A DNA stretch of 64,000 nucleotides from Chloroflexi bacterium bin125 (lineage in GTDB: Bacteria; Chloroflexota; Dehalococcoidia; Bin125), in assembly GCA_002239025.1 (NCBI GenBank), contig MPNM01000002.1, positions 248,001 through 312,000 on the forward strand, in the 5' to 3' direction. The translations under genes and the position numbers were made by a program. A model generated the notes under the pieces. It was not told where the DNA came from, searched no databases, and worked only from the letters and a program-made list of their open reading frames with translations. Each line of letters begins with the position of its first letter. Position 1 is the stretch's first letter. Shown one piece after another: positions 1 to 8,167 of the stretch.

Positions 1-2
1 TG

Positions 3-842
3 CCGCTCATCATTGCTGCTGTCGGCGCCGCAGCCGGCGGACAGTTTCCTCTGCACGGGACGATTGCCAGCACCGACGGCATTTCCCCCATGGTCATTGT
101 CAATGGACCAGTTCGCGAGCAGATAGGGATGAACTGGGGTCTCAACGCGCTGGGACAGGGCAATCGTGCCAACATGACCATCGGCCGTGCTCTGCGGCTG
201 GTCTTGCGCAACATCGGCGGCGCTCGAGAGGGCGAGATCGACCAGACCGTCCAGGGCGGCGCCCACAAGTTCACGCTGACCTTTGCCGAGCACGAGGATG
301 CCTCGCCCTGGCAACCGCTGCACGTTGAGCACGGATACCAGCCCGACGAGAGCGTCGTCACGTTGTTGCCCGTGATCGGCGGACCTCGAGTCTGCGTCGA
401 CGAGTACAGCCGTACAGCAAGAGCGCTCGTCGGCTCCCTGGCGATGGGATTTGACTGCATCTTCAGCCCCAATGGGCAGATCGGCCCGTCCATGCTCGTG
501 ATCAGTCCCGAGCATGCCGGTGTCTTTCGCCAAGACGGTTGGTCCAAAGCCAATGTCCGCGAATCGATAGTGGAACTCACAGCGCGACCTATCCGCGATC
601 GTCTCGCCACCGACCGAGTCGGTGGAGGCATCACCCAAGCCACACTCGAGCGAGAAGGCATCACCGAAGCGGACCTCGATCGCCCGATGTCGAAGGTCGC
701 CCATCCGTCCCACATCCAGATAGCCGTCGCCGGATCGACCGCCGGAAAGCGCACCGGAATCTACCCGGGAATCGTCCGCAGGATGGACCCTGAGCACATG
801 GACGACTTCACTCCAGTTTCCGCACGAATCGATCCGTTGTGA
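3..842 (+). CDS. Conserved hypothetical protein, 5' truncated by window edge
   Basis: The frame is open from the first base, so the gene begins upstream of the window; a Met at position 90 is internal. The visible ~279 residues contain the conserved stretches IVNGPVREQIGMNWG, RANMTIGRALRLVLRNIGG and FAEHEDASPWQPLHVEHGY. From memory this resembles a family often encoded next to UGSC-type (seleno)proteins, with no established reaction; I cannot confirm this without a search. No signal peptide or membrane segment is visible in the part present. The stop codon overlaps the GTG start of the next gene (GTGA), so the two are probably translationally coupled. Confidence 0.7.
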   Translation, partial: PLIIAAVGAAAGGQFPLHGTIASTDGISPMVIVNGPVREQIGMNWGLNALGQGNRANMTIGRALRLVLRNIGGAREGEIDQTVQGGAHKFTLTFAEHEDASPWQPLHVEHGYQPDESVVTLLPVIGGPRVCVDEYSRTARALVGSLAMGFDCIFSPNGQIGPSMLVISPEHAGVFRQDGWSKANVRESIVELTARPIRDRLATDRVGGGITQATLEREGITEADLDRPMSKVAHPSHIQIAVAGSTAGKRTGIYPGIVRRMDPEHMDDFTPVSARIDPL

Positions 843-1474
843 CCTTGCCCCGTGTCGAACCCGCCCGGCTCGACAACCTGCGGGAACATCTCGCAACACA
901 GCCTCGCGTGACCATCGAGATCGGTGAGCGGCAGCTCGAATTCATGACCCGGCACGGACTATTTTCCGCCCGAGCGCTCGATGAGGGCACCGCTCTACTG
1001 CTCCGAGAACTCGAGCAGCTTTCGCCGTTGCCACGAATCCTCGACCTTGGTTGCGGTTACGGTGCAATAGGACTGACCCTGGCCGCTCGATGGCCAGAAT
1101 CGAAGATCGAAATGGTCGACACAGACATCCGCGCCGTTGAGGCCGCAAACGACAACGCGGCTCGAAACCGTCTGGACAACGCCACGGCGACGCTCAGCGA
1201 CGGCATTCGCGACCTACCTCGCCAGGCGATCGGAACGTACGAACTCGTAGTCTCCAACCTGCCCGCACAGGCCGGGAACGACGCCCTCGATCAGCTATTG
1301 CTCGAGGCACACGATGCCCTCAGTGACGGCGGCTCGCTAGTCGTCGTCGCAGTCAACGGACTGCGCCGTTACCTGCAACGACGCCTGACACTGATCTTCG
1401 GAGCCGGTCGGGTCGCCAAAGTTCATCAGGGACCGCGACACACAGTACTCGAAGCGGCGAAACTATCCACATGA
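839..1474 (+). CDS. Class I SAM-dependent methyltransferase (small-domain, RsmC-like)
   Basis: A 211-residue protein that starts at GTG 839, overlapping the previous stop. Motif I is DLGCGYGAIGL at residues 69-79 and the acidic end of motif II is VDTD near 93-96. Motif IV is SNLPA at 139-143, a variant of the NPP(F/Y) signature used by N-methyltransferases of RNA or protein. The MTS domain of the RsmC/PrmC group is the best fit, acting on rRNA, tRNA or a release factor; the target cannot be assigned. At about 210 residues it matches single-domain RsmC-like proteins rather than the two-domain E. coli RsmC. It overlaps the MFS gene by 4 bases. Confidence 0.82.
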   Translation: MTLPRVEPARLDNLREHLATQPRVTIEIGERQLEFMTRHGLFSARALDEGTALLLRELEQLSPLPRILDLGCGYGAIGLTLAARWPESKIEMVDTDIRAVEAANDNAARNRLDNATATLSDGIRDLPRQAIGTYELVVSNLPAQAGNDALDQLLLEAHDALSDGGSLVVVAVNGLRRYLQRRLTLIFGAGRVAKVHQGPRHTVLEAAKLST

Positions 1475-2868
1475 GCGCACAGTCGCCACCAACGCGACCC
1501 GGCATGACGGAACCGCTGAGAATACGAGAGTTTCGACTGCTCTTGACCGGCTTCATCGTCGGTCAGTCGATGATGCCGCTGCAGTTCGTCGCGTCAATCG
1601 CCTGGATTCAGTTCGTCGCCGACGACAGCGTCGAGATCATCATGGTCGGCGCAATCGGCACGATTCGCGGCATAGGGATGATCGGCTTCGGTCTGTTCGG
1701 CGGAGCGCTCGCCGACCGTTTCGACCGCCGCCGGCTGCTGATGGTCACTCAGGCGATTGCATTTGTCTCCAACATTCTCATTGCAGTCGTCATGTGGACT
1801 GGTTCAGGCACCTCCACGGACATCATCCTCTTCTTTGCGCTGACCATCATCGCCTCATCGGCCCATGCAATCGACGGACCCACAAGAAACGCAATCACCC
1901 CAGAAATCCTGGGACCGCGACTGACCCCGGCGGGCATCGCTCTGAACTCGGCCGCGATGCAATTCGCCATGCCGATTGCGATCTTCGCCTCCGGCCTGAT
2001 GATCGATCATCTGGGCCACGGAGCGGTGTTCGCCATCTCCTCATTCGGACATTTCGGCGAGGTGATCATCCTCGCGATGATGTCCTATCGAACCGTGTTC
2101 TCCGCTGCGCACATGGCTGCCAGACGCGGTCAAGGCCCTGGACAGGCCATCCGCGACATCGGCGCCGGCCTGCGTTACGCGCGCTCCAAGCCCGTCATCC
2201 TCTGGACCGTGTTCATCGTCGTGATGATGATGTCGCTGATCATGCCGCCCACCGGCACACTCGGGCCGCAGTGGGTCACCACAGTCGTCGGCGCGACCTG
2301 GTCGGAGTTCAGCTACATCGCCGTCTTCTGGGGCGGCGGAGCAATGATCGCCTCACTCTTCCTCGTCCGCTTCTCATGGGTCGAGCGCAAGGGCCTCCTG
2401 ACCGCGCTCGGCGTCATGGTCATGGCCCTCGGGTTCGTGGTCTTCACAAACCCGCCGACCGTCGTCAACGCCATGATGGGCAACCTGCTGCTTGGCGTCG
2501 GCATGTCAATCGCAATGGTTTCGGCCAATGCGACCCTCGCCTACGAGACCCCAAACGAGATGCGTGGCCGGATTATGGGGTTGGTCTTCCTCGGCATGGG
2601 CATCGCCCAGGCTGTCGGCCTGCCGCTCGGCGCCGTCGCCCAGACGCTGACAATGGAGACCCTGTTCCCACCAATGTCCTACGCCGTGATTGCGCTGCTC
2701 GCCGCGATCATCCTTCTCCGCCCGGTCATCCTGCGCGCCCGAGTCCCGCAACACCCACCCGAGTCCTTTGTCGCCTCCGCGCCTGCTACCGCGCGCAAGG
2801 TGCTCAACGGCGCGGCGACGTTCATTGTCCGTACCGCGCCGAACAAGGCCCTCTCGAGCCTGCGATAA
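1471..2868 (+). CDS. MFS transporter (EntS/MFS_3-like)
   Basis: A 465-residue integral membrane protein with about 12 hydrophobic segments. The MFS motif A loop is seen as GGALADRFDRRR around residues 77-88, between the second and third helices. Another conserved loop, NEMRGRIMGL, lies in the C-terminal half and is typical of the enterobactin-exporter-like MFS_3 group. Start ATG 1471 overlaps the methyltransferase stop (ATGA), giving a probable three-gene operon. Likely a proton-coupled exporter of a small molecule; the substrate is unknown. Confidence 0.85.
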   Translation: MSAQSPPTRPGMTEPLRIREFRLLLTGFIVGQSMMPLQFVASIAWIQFVADDSVEIIMVGAIGTIRGIGMIGFGLFGGALADRFDRRRLLMVTQAIAFVSNILIAVVMWTGSGTSTDIILFFALTIIASSAHAIDGPTRNAITPEILGPRLTPAGIALNSAAMQFAMPIAIFASGLMIDHLGHGAVFAISSFGHFGEVIILAMMSYRTVFSAAHMAARRGQGPGQAIRDIGAGLRYARSKPVILWTVFIVVMMMSLIMPPTGTLGPQWVTTVVGATWSEFSYIAVFWGGGAMIASLFLVRFSWVERKGLLTALGVMVMALGFVVFTNPPTVVNAMMGNLLLGVGMSIAMVSANATLAYETPNEMRGRIMGLVFLGMGIAQAVGLPLGAVAQTLTMETLFPPMSYAVIALLAAIILLRPVILRARVPQHPPESFVASAPATARKVLNGAATFIVRTAPNKALSSLR

Positions 2869-2926
2869 CATTCAACCAACTCGAAACCGCTCAGAACCAA
2901 GTATCCCAGCCGAGGGAGTCTCCACC

Positions 2927-4093
2927 ATGGAATATCGATTCAGCGACAAAGCGCTCGACTTCGAAGCCGAAGTCAACGAGTTTCTCGACCAGTCATGGAC
3001 CGCCGAACTCAGGGCGACCATCGGCGATCCGACCACGGACACGATGGACGAGGAACGCGGATTCCGAAAGCTGCTGGCCGAGCGTGGTTGGCTGACGATG
3101 TCCTGGCCGGCCGAGTATGGCGGTCAGGAACGCTCGCTGGAAGAGCAATACCTCTTCTGGGAGGCGATGAACTACGCCGGAGCGCCGCAGGCGACGGTCG
3201 CCACGCAGCAGGTTGGCCCGACGCTGATGCGGTTCGGCACCGACGAGCAGCAGGAACGCTTCCTCCCGCCGATCGCGCGCGGAGAAGTCGAATTCGCCCT
3301 CGGCTACACAGAGCCCGACGCTGGTTCCGACCTCGCCTCGCTGCAGCTACGCGCCATCAAAGATGGCGATGACTACATCCTCAACGGAATCAAGCGCTTC
3401 ACCTCGGGCGCTCACCGCAGCGAGTACGTCTGGCTCGCGACTCGCACCGACCCGGACGCGCCCAAGCACCGTGGCGTCTCGATGATGTTGGTTGACATGA
3501 AGTCTCCCGGCATCACGGTCAAGCCGCTCTGGACGATGGCCGGCTATCGAACCAACGAGGTGTACTTCGAAGATGTGCGCGTCCCGACTAACGTCCTCGT
3601 CGGAGAAGAGAACCGCGGTTGGTACTACGCCGCGCACGCGCTCGACCGCGAACGGATTTCGATTTTCACCGTCTCTTCCGTGCGCGCCGTCTACGACAAC
3701 TTGATGGAATGGGCCAAGTCCGACACACCGATGGGCCGCCCAATCGACGACGCCGGGATCAAGAGGACGATGGCCGAGTTCAAGGTTCAACTCGAAGTCC
3801 TGCAACACCTGAGCTTCCGCATCCTCGACATGCTCAAGCGCGAAGAGTCGCCCAACTACGAGGCCAGCCAGGTCAAGATCTTCTCCACCGAGATGATGCA
3901 GCGACTACAGAACTTCTCATTGCATGCCATGGGACTCTACGGACAACTCAACGGCAACGACCCGAGAGCGCCAATCGACGGCTCCTCCGAAAACGGCTAC
4001 CTCGCCGCAGTCATGCCAACCTTCGGAGCCGGAGGAAACGAACTGCAAAGAAATATCATCGCCCAGCGAGGCTTCGGCTTGCCCCGCGCATAG
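2927..4093 (+). CDS. Acyl-CoA dehydrogenase family protein
   Basis: A FAD-dependent alpha,beta-dehydrogenase of acyl-CoAs, 388 residues from ATG 2927, which is preceded by GAGGGAG at a proper distance; the frame is open further upstream but only through the MFS shadow. The FAD/substrate signature GYTEPDAGSDL is at residues 126-136, and the C-terminus ends in GAGGNELQRNIIAQRG. In medium-chain enzymes the catalytic Glu sits in a Y-E-G-T motif there; here the aligned residue appears to be Ala, so the base must come from elsewhere or a partner subunit, as in several FadE-type families. The substrate is not predictable. Confidence 0.88.
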   Translation: MEYRFSDKALDFEAEVNEFLDQSWTAELRATIGDPTTDTMDEERGFRKLLAERGWLTMSWPAEYGGQERSLEEQYLFWEAMNYAGAPQATVATQQVGPTLMRFGTDEQQERFLPPIARGEVEFALGYTEPDAGSDLASLQLRAIKDGDDYILNGIKRFTSGAHRSEYVWLATRTDPDAPKHRGVSMMLVDMKSPGITVKPLWTMAGYRTNEVYFEDVRVPTNVLVGEENRGWYYAAHALDRERISIFTVSSVRAVYDNLMEWAKSDTPMGRPIDDAGIKRTMAEFKVQLEVLQHLSFRILDMLKREESPNYEASQVKIFSTEMMQRLQNFSLHAMGLYGQLNGNDPRAPIDGSSENGYLAAVMPTFGAGGNELQRNIIAQRGFGLPRA

Positions 4094-4097
4094 GGCC

Positions 4098-4148
4098 TTC
4101 CCCTCTCCGCCCCTTTGCGGGAGGAGATGCCGAAGGCAGAGGGGGGGC
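4098..4148 (+). repeat. Dispersed GC-rich repeat, copy 1
   Basis: A C-run/G-run element with core GAGATGCCGAAGGCAGAGGG lies between the convergent 3' ends of the acyl-CoA dehydrogenase and cofC. The same core recurs near 26.3, 38.6 and 54.5 kb (twice), with a weaker copy near 31.1 kb. The C-run and G-run can pair into a stem, so it may act as a bidirectional terminator or REP-like element. Confidence 0.75.
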
Positions 4149-4222
4149 GCCACTCAGGGGGAGCGTGACCAACCGAGCGCTCGCCCCTCGACCACTCCGG
4201 CAAGGCGGCCTAATCGCCCAGC

Positions 4223-4915
4223 CTAAATCGCAGTGCCTGTCCCCTCGACATGCGCCGCCAGCCAGCGTCGGGTGTTCGGCGCAATCTCCTCGGGCAAATC
4301 CGGCAGCACTTCCTGGAGCCACTGCAGATCGGCCGGCGTATCAAGATCGAACGCCCACACTTCGATCCGCGCCTCGCGGAACGGAACCCCGGCCTCACCC
4401 GCCGCCGCAGCCGATTGTGCATGCGCACGCGCAGACGACGGACCAAACTGCGGCGCGATGACGTCCGGCGGTCGCAGAAACAGACCATTCGTGCCGCCGT
4501 TATGTGCTGGCGCCACGACGACCGCCGGGCCGTCAGGCGCAGATGACACCATCAGGTCCACCGCATCCGGCGTAATCAGCGGCACATCCGCCGGCACGAT
4601 CAGCAACGCGTCCACGTCCGACAGTGCTTCCTGCGCAAACGAGACCGCGCGGTTGTAGCCCAGGCGCAGCTCGGTTTGATCGAGGAAACCCACGTTCAGT
4701 CGCGCTGCTTCGTCTCGAGCTTCTGAGTCTCGCGAGGCAATCACCACCCGATCAATCGACTCCGCCGCCACGAGCGCCGCAACAACGTCATCCAGCATCG
4801 CCAGTACGAGCGCGTTGCGATCATCGACATCCAACAGCGCCGCTAACCGACGCTTACCGGCCGGTAGGCCGCGAACCGGAACAACCGCAACCACGTCCGG
4901 TGTGTCAGCCTGCAT
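4223..4915 (-). CDS. cofC: 2-phospho-L-lactate / phosphoenolpyruvate guanylyltransferase (CofC/FbiD)
   Basis: A cytoplasmic nucleotidyltransferase of coenzyme F420 synthesis. It activates 2-phospholactate or phosphoenolpyruvate with GTP for transfer by CofD. The 230-residue protein has the NTP-binding start VVPVRG with Lys21 (residues 11-21), a metal/substrate strand PADVPLI (108-114), and the family signature APAHNGGTNGLFLRPP near 135-150 followed by FGPSS. Length is normal for the family. It overlaps the 3' end of cofD by 11 bases on the same strand, an arrangement that itself supports the assignment. Which of the two substrates is used cannot be told from the sequence. Confidence 0.9.
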   Translation of the reverse strand: MQADTPDVVAVVPVRGLPAGKRRLAALLDVDDRNALVLAMLDDVVAALVAAESIDRVVIASRDSEARDEAARLNVGFLDQTELRLGYNRAVSFAQEALSDVDALLIVPADVPLITPDAVDLMVSSAPDGPAVVVAPAHNGGTNGLFLRPPDVIAPQFGPSSARAHAQSAAAAGEAGVPFREARIEVWAFDLDTPADLQWLQEVLPDLPEEIAPNTRRWLAAHVEGTGTAI

Positions 4916-5846
4916 CGAGCGCCGCCTTCAGTGTGCCCGATGCCAACGCCATCTTCGCCTCCACGTCCTTCATCAGTGTCGCCATCACGACGACGCGCAT
5001 CCCCGTTTCTGCGTCAATCTCAGTCGCCAGCGATGCGTCTTCCTCGTCCAGGATGAAGACATCGGCGAGTAAGTCATAGATTCGCGCCACGCCAAGGGCT
5101 GAGACATCGTGGCCGAGGGACTGCAAAATGTCGGCCGCTGGACCCTTGACCGCCTGACCGCCGATGATCGGACTAATCGCAACCACAGGCGCCGCACTCG
5201 ATGTCACCGCGTCGCGTACGCCTGGAACGCTGAGAAGCGGGTCGATGCTGAGGAACGGATTCGACGGAGCTATGGCGATAACGTCGGCCTCCTGCAAGGA
5301 ATCAATCACGCCTGGCGCCGGACTGGAACTGTTTGCGCCATCGAAGCGCAGGGAGTGAACCGGATCAGCCGCTCGGCGTTTTACGAAATAGTCCTGAAAG
5401 GCCAGCTCGCCCGAATCGGTCTCCACAACAGTCCGCAACTGATCATCGGTGACCGGAGTGATGGCCAGCTCCAGTCCGAGTCGGCGAGTCAAGTCCCGGG
5501 TAATCGCTGAGAGCGGGTCGCCCTGTGACAACCGATGTGTCCGATACAGGTGTGTGGCCAGATCGAGGTCACCAATCATGAACCAGTCTGGCCCGCCCAG
5601 CTCGGAAAGCCGGTCCAGCGTCCGGCGAGATTCGCCACGGAGGCCCCAGCCGGTCTCCGGATTGACGAGGTCGGCCAGTGTGTAGGTGACCGTGTCGAGG
5701 TCGGGGGAGATGTGTAAACCCGACCACTCCATGTCGTCGCCAACATTCACGATGGCAGTGACATCTGTCGGCGGAACGACTCTTACCAGACCATCAAGAA
5801 ACCTCGCAGCTCCTACGCCGCCGGCTAGGACCGCGACCCGGCTCAC
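4905..5846 (-). CDS. cofD: 2-phospho-L-lactate transferase (CofD/FbiA)
   Basis: Transfers the lactyl-phospho (or enolpyruvyl-phospho) group from the CofC product to the deazaflavin Fo, giving F420-0. The 313-residue protein has LAGGVGAARFL at 7-17, NVGDD at 34-38, HISPDLDT at 45-52, GDLDLATHLYR at 92-102 and PSNPFLSI in the C-terminal half, all typical of CofD. It starts at GTG 5846, overlapping the stop of a small upstream gene (GTGA), and overlaps cofC downstream. The gamma-glutamyl ligase (cofE/fbiB) and Fo synthase genes are not in the window. Several F420-type oxidoreductase partners would be expected elsewhere in the genome. Confidence 0.93.
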   Translation of the reverse strand: MSRVAVLAGGVGAARFLDGLVRVVPPTDVTAIVNVGDDMEWSGLHISPDLDTVTYTLADLVNPETGWGLRGESRRTLDRLSELGGPDWFMIGDLDLATHLYRTHRLSQGDPLSAITRDLTRRLGLELAITPVTDDQLRTVVETDSGELAFQDYFVKRRAADPVHSLRFDGANSSSPAPGVIDSLQEADVIAIAPSNPFLSIDPLLSVPGVRDAVTSSAAPVVAISPIIGGQAVKGPAADILQSLGHDVSALGVARIYDLLADVFILDEEDASLATEIDAETGMRVVVMATLMKDVEAKMALASGTLKAALDAG

Positions 5847-6175
5847 GCCTGGTCTCCTGGTGCGCCGAACAATGTCAGGGACAGATCAATATCGCCGTCG
5901 TCGCGTTGACGCAGCACTAGTTGGCCGCCGATACCGTTCAATTGCAGATCCAGGTTGTCTGGCGACGCGCCCTGAGCGTCTCGATCAAACTCAATCACTG
6001 CGAATGTGCCGTCCGATCCCTCGTGAATCTCGAGGCTCAATTCTGCCTCCTCAACCTGGCCGTCGCGGTCAACGACCAACCTCAACGCAGCGTCGGCTAC
6101 ATCAGTATCGCCCACGATCTCAACGTGCCGGCTGCCGTCGAGTTGCCGTTCATCTTCGACTAACGCGGCGGTCAT
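5843..6175 (-). CDS. Small hypothetical protein coupled to cofD
   Basis: A roughly 110-residue acidic protein beginning MTAALVEDERQLDGSRHVEI and ending SLTLFGAPGDQA; I do not recognise a family. The reading frame is open further upstream, but that part is antisense to the PHP gene. I therefore place the start at ATG 6175, with GTG 6190 as an alternative; neither has a strong ribosome-binding site. The GTGA overlap with cofD is the main reason to believe it is real and cotranscribed with F420 genes. No transmembrane segment or Cys motif is visible. The pattern of alternating hydrophobic strands (ELSLEIHEG, LRLVVDRDG) suggests a small beta-rich domain. Confidence 0.55.
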   Translation of the reverse strand: MTAALVEDERQLDGSRHVEIVGDTDVADAALRLVVDRDGQVEEAELSLEIHEGSDGTFAVIEFDRDAQGASPDNLDLQLNGIGGQLVLRQRDDGDIDLSLTLFGAPGDQA

Positions 6176-6274
6176 CTCAATCAGTCTCACGTGCGAATCG
6201 TACAACCGAGTGACGCGTTTGCCGGTCCAGGCATGAGGTTGACCCACGCTCCAGCACCCGTGACGCTTGCCTAC

Positions 6275-6868
6275 ATGCTTATCGATATGCACACCCACAC
6301 GTCGGTCTACTCGACCGATAGCAACCTGCTGCCCCACGAAGCGCTCGCGCGAGCAGCCGAGCGAGGCATCGACGGCGTCATCCTGACCGAGCACGATGTC
6401 GTCTGGGCGGCCGAACGAGCCGCCCGGCTTGCCGAGCAAGTCGGCATTGTCGTGCTACCTGGAGTGGAAGTGACGACCGAACTTGGGCATGTGCTGGTCT
6501 ATGGTCTGGCGTCGCTGGTGCCCCGGATCACGGATGCCAAACGCTTGCGAGCGCTATGCGACGAGCACAACGCCCTGATGTATCTGGCCCATCCCGCCCG
6601 AGATCCCGGCTTGCGCGTCCCGCGAGCTGCCATGGAGTTGTTCGACGGCGTCGAAGGCCTCAACGGCTGCGATGGGCCGCTGCAAAATCAAAGCGCGTCG
6701 TCCCGGGGACGGAACAGGCCACTCCCGCCGATCGGCGGCAGTGATTCCCATGCCTTGCACGAGGTAGGAACGGCCGCGACCGAGTTCGAGGCAGATATCC
6801 GCAGCGTGGACGATCTCATGAAGGCGCTGCGCAGCGGAGACTACCGACCTTCGGCCTTGTCCTACTAA
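6275..6868 (+). CDS. PHP-domain metal-dependent hydrolase
   Basis: A 197-residue PHP domain, the phosphoesterase fold found in PolIII/histidinol phosphatase relatives. Metal-ligand motifs appear in order: DMHTHT (residues 5-10), TEHD (38-41), PGVEV (62-66), AHPAR (105-109) and GGSDSH (154-159). The start at ATG 6275 sits just before the first motif; an upstream ATG at 6233 is possible. It is transcribed divergently from the cofD operon with about 100 bases between them. Likely hydrolyses a phosphoester or a nucleic acid/nucleotide substrate; the exact role is unknown. Confidence 0.85.
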   Translation: MLIDMHTHTSVYSTDSNLLPHEALARAAERGIDGVILTEHDVVWAAERAARLAEQVGIVVLPGVEVTTELGHVLVYGLASLVPRITDAKRLRALCDEHNALMYLAHPARDPGLRVPRAAMELFDGVEGLNGCDGPLQNQSASSRGRNRPLPPIGGSDSHALHEVGTAATEFEADIRSVDDLMKALRSGDYRPSALSY

Positions 6869-6891
6869 GCTCAGGGCCAGGAGCGCCGTAC

Positions 6892-7539
6892 ATGGGCCGA
6901 TTCGAGCCTCTAGAAGAATCAGCACCGCCGCCCCGAGGATTGTTCGGAGCGACTTGCGCCGCCTGCGGCAAGAACACCAATCTGGGCGTCAAATTCTGCA
7001 CGTCCTGCCAGGTGCTTCGCTCGGACGCTGAACATGGCCACTCGCCGCGTTACGCCGCGACCCGAATGTCACGCTTCATGGGCGCCCTTGCCGACGGACT
7101 GATTCCAAGCGTGATCGGCCTGATCATCAGTTTGGCCAGCGTCGGAGGCCTGTTATCGCTTGAACTCTGGCTCGGTTCCGTGATTTGGCTGATCTGGTTC
7201 GCCGCTGTCGCGAAGCGAGGTCAGACGCCTGGCAAACAGCTCGTCTCGACGCAGGTCGTTCGCACAGATGGCGCACCCGCGTCACGCATGCTGATGTGGG
7301 CGCGTGAAGTCGGGTATCGCATCGCGGTCAATGTGCCCATGCTCCTGATCAGCTCCCTCTATCCCGACTCCGCGATCGCCAGCATCGTGGTCGTGCTGAT
7401 CGCGATGGTGGTCGTCGCCGACGGTGTCGCCATTTTCTTCAGCCCCGACAGGCAGACGCTCCACGATCGCGTCTTCGGCACGCTGGTCATCAGCATCCGG
7501 CCAGTCAAGCAAACCAGCGCGGAGCTTCGTGCACTATGA
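6892..7539 (+). CDS. Zinc-ribbon plus RDD-family membrane protein 1
   Basis: A 215-residue protein with an N-terminal zinc ribbon (Cys22/Cys25 and Cys36/Cys39) followed by an RDD domain with three to four hydrophobic segments. RDD signatures are AKRGQTPGKQLVSTQVVRTDG-like after the second helix and DRQTLHDRVFGTLVI at the C-terminal end. RDD proteins are poorly characterised; some are linked to ion or osmolyte transport. It is the first of three tandem paralogs and its stop overlaps the second (ATGA). The start 6892 lies 23 bases after the PHP stop. Confidence 0.85.
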   Translation: MGRFEPLEESAPPPRGLFGATCAACGKNTNLGVKFCTSCQVLRSDAEHGHSPRYAATRMSRFMGALADGLIPSVIGLIISLASVGGLLSLELWLGSVIWLIWFAAVAKRGQTPGKQLVSTQVVRTDGAPASRMLMWAREVGYRIAVNVPMLLISSLYPDSAIASIVVVLIAMVVVADGVAIFFSPDRQTLHDRVFGTLVISIRPVKQTSAELRAL

Positions 7540-8090
7540 CCTCGTCCTCGGACAGGACGTTCGTCCTTGAATGTGATTCTTGCCATCGTCCGACTGGACC
7601 GGGCGCCTACTTCTGCGCCAGTTGCGACGTCCTCAGCCGGGACCCTCAGCGACGCTCGTTTGCGGCATCACGCTGGTCACGACTCGGAGCCTTTCTGCTG
7701 GACTACCTGATCATTTGGCTGACGATCGGCATCGGCTGGCTGTTCTGGTTGGCAATCGTCGCCCGCCGAGGTCAATCGCCGGGCAAATCACTCTTGGGCT
7801 TGTACATCCTGAGAACCGATGGCGAACAGCCAACGACTGGTTATGTCTGGTTCCGCGAGTTTGGTTGGGACGCAGCGGTCGGACTAATCGCCGTGGCCTT
7901 GCTCGTCGTGTTGGGGGCGGTCGCTAGTTCCGTCGGTGAATTCCTCATCCTCTGGTTCTGGCTGACCGTGCTGTTCTGGACAGTTTCCTTCTTCGACGCC
8001 GCCTGGATGCTCTGGGATCGCGACCGCCAGACGCTGCACGACAAGGTCATGGGCACTCTCGTCGTTGAACGCGTCAAGGACCCCCGATGA
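7536..8090 (+). CDS. Zinc-ribbon plus RDD-family membrane protein 2
   Basis: A 184-residue paralog of the preceding gene with the same order of parts: zinc ribbon (Cys13/Cys16, Cys27/Cys30), then hydrophobic helices, ARRGQSPGKSLLGLYILRTDG and DRDRQTLHDKVMGTLVV. It starts at ATG 7536, overlapping the previous stop by 4 bases, so translation is probably coupled. The Arg/Asp residues that name the RDD domain appear near LLDYL and in the DRDRQT loop. Substrate and partner are unknown; the three copies could form a hetero-oligomer. Confidence 0.85.
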   Translation: MTSSSDRTFVLECDSCHRPTGPGAYFCASCDVLSRDPQRRSFAASRWSRLGAFLLDYLIIWLTIGIGWLFWLAIVARRGQSPGKSLLGLYILRTDGEQPTTGYVWFREFGWDAAVGLIAVALLVVLGAVASSVGEFLILWFWLTVLFWTVSFFDAAWMLWDRDRQTLHDKVMGTLVVERVKDPR

Positions 8091-8146
8091 CACCTGATGG
8101 GCGCATTGCACGCCGACGATTGGGCCTGATCAGCCAACTGCCTTAG

Positions 8147-8160
8147 CCTCCTTGCGGAGG
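8147..8160 (+). promoter_or_regulatory. Hairpin covering the Shine-Dalgarno sequence of the third RDD gene
   Basis: CCTCC (8147-8151), loop TTGC, GGAGG (8156-8160). The GGAGG half is the ribosome-binding site, 7 bases before ATG 8168, so this five-pair all-complementary stem would hide it. Seen directly; a regulatory effect is inference. Confidence 0.4.
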
Positions 8161-8167
8161 GCGAACC

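Noticed and set aside
90-842. ATG 90 as the true start of the first gene
   Set aside because: The frame is open to the window edge with family-like sequence before it, so the gene is truncated rather than starting there.
1794-3095. Long + strand ORF (433 codons) overlapping the MFS gene
   Set aside because: It is Arg/His/Pro-rich, has no motif, and lies wholly in another frame of a clear MFS gene.
2690-4093. Longer start for the acyl-CoA dehydrogenase
   Set aside because: The first 79 codons lie over the MFS 3' end, and ATG 2927 has a good ribosome-binding site and the normal family N-terminus.
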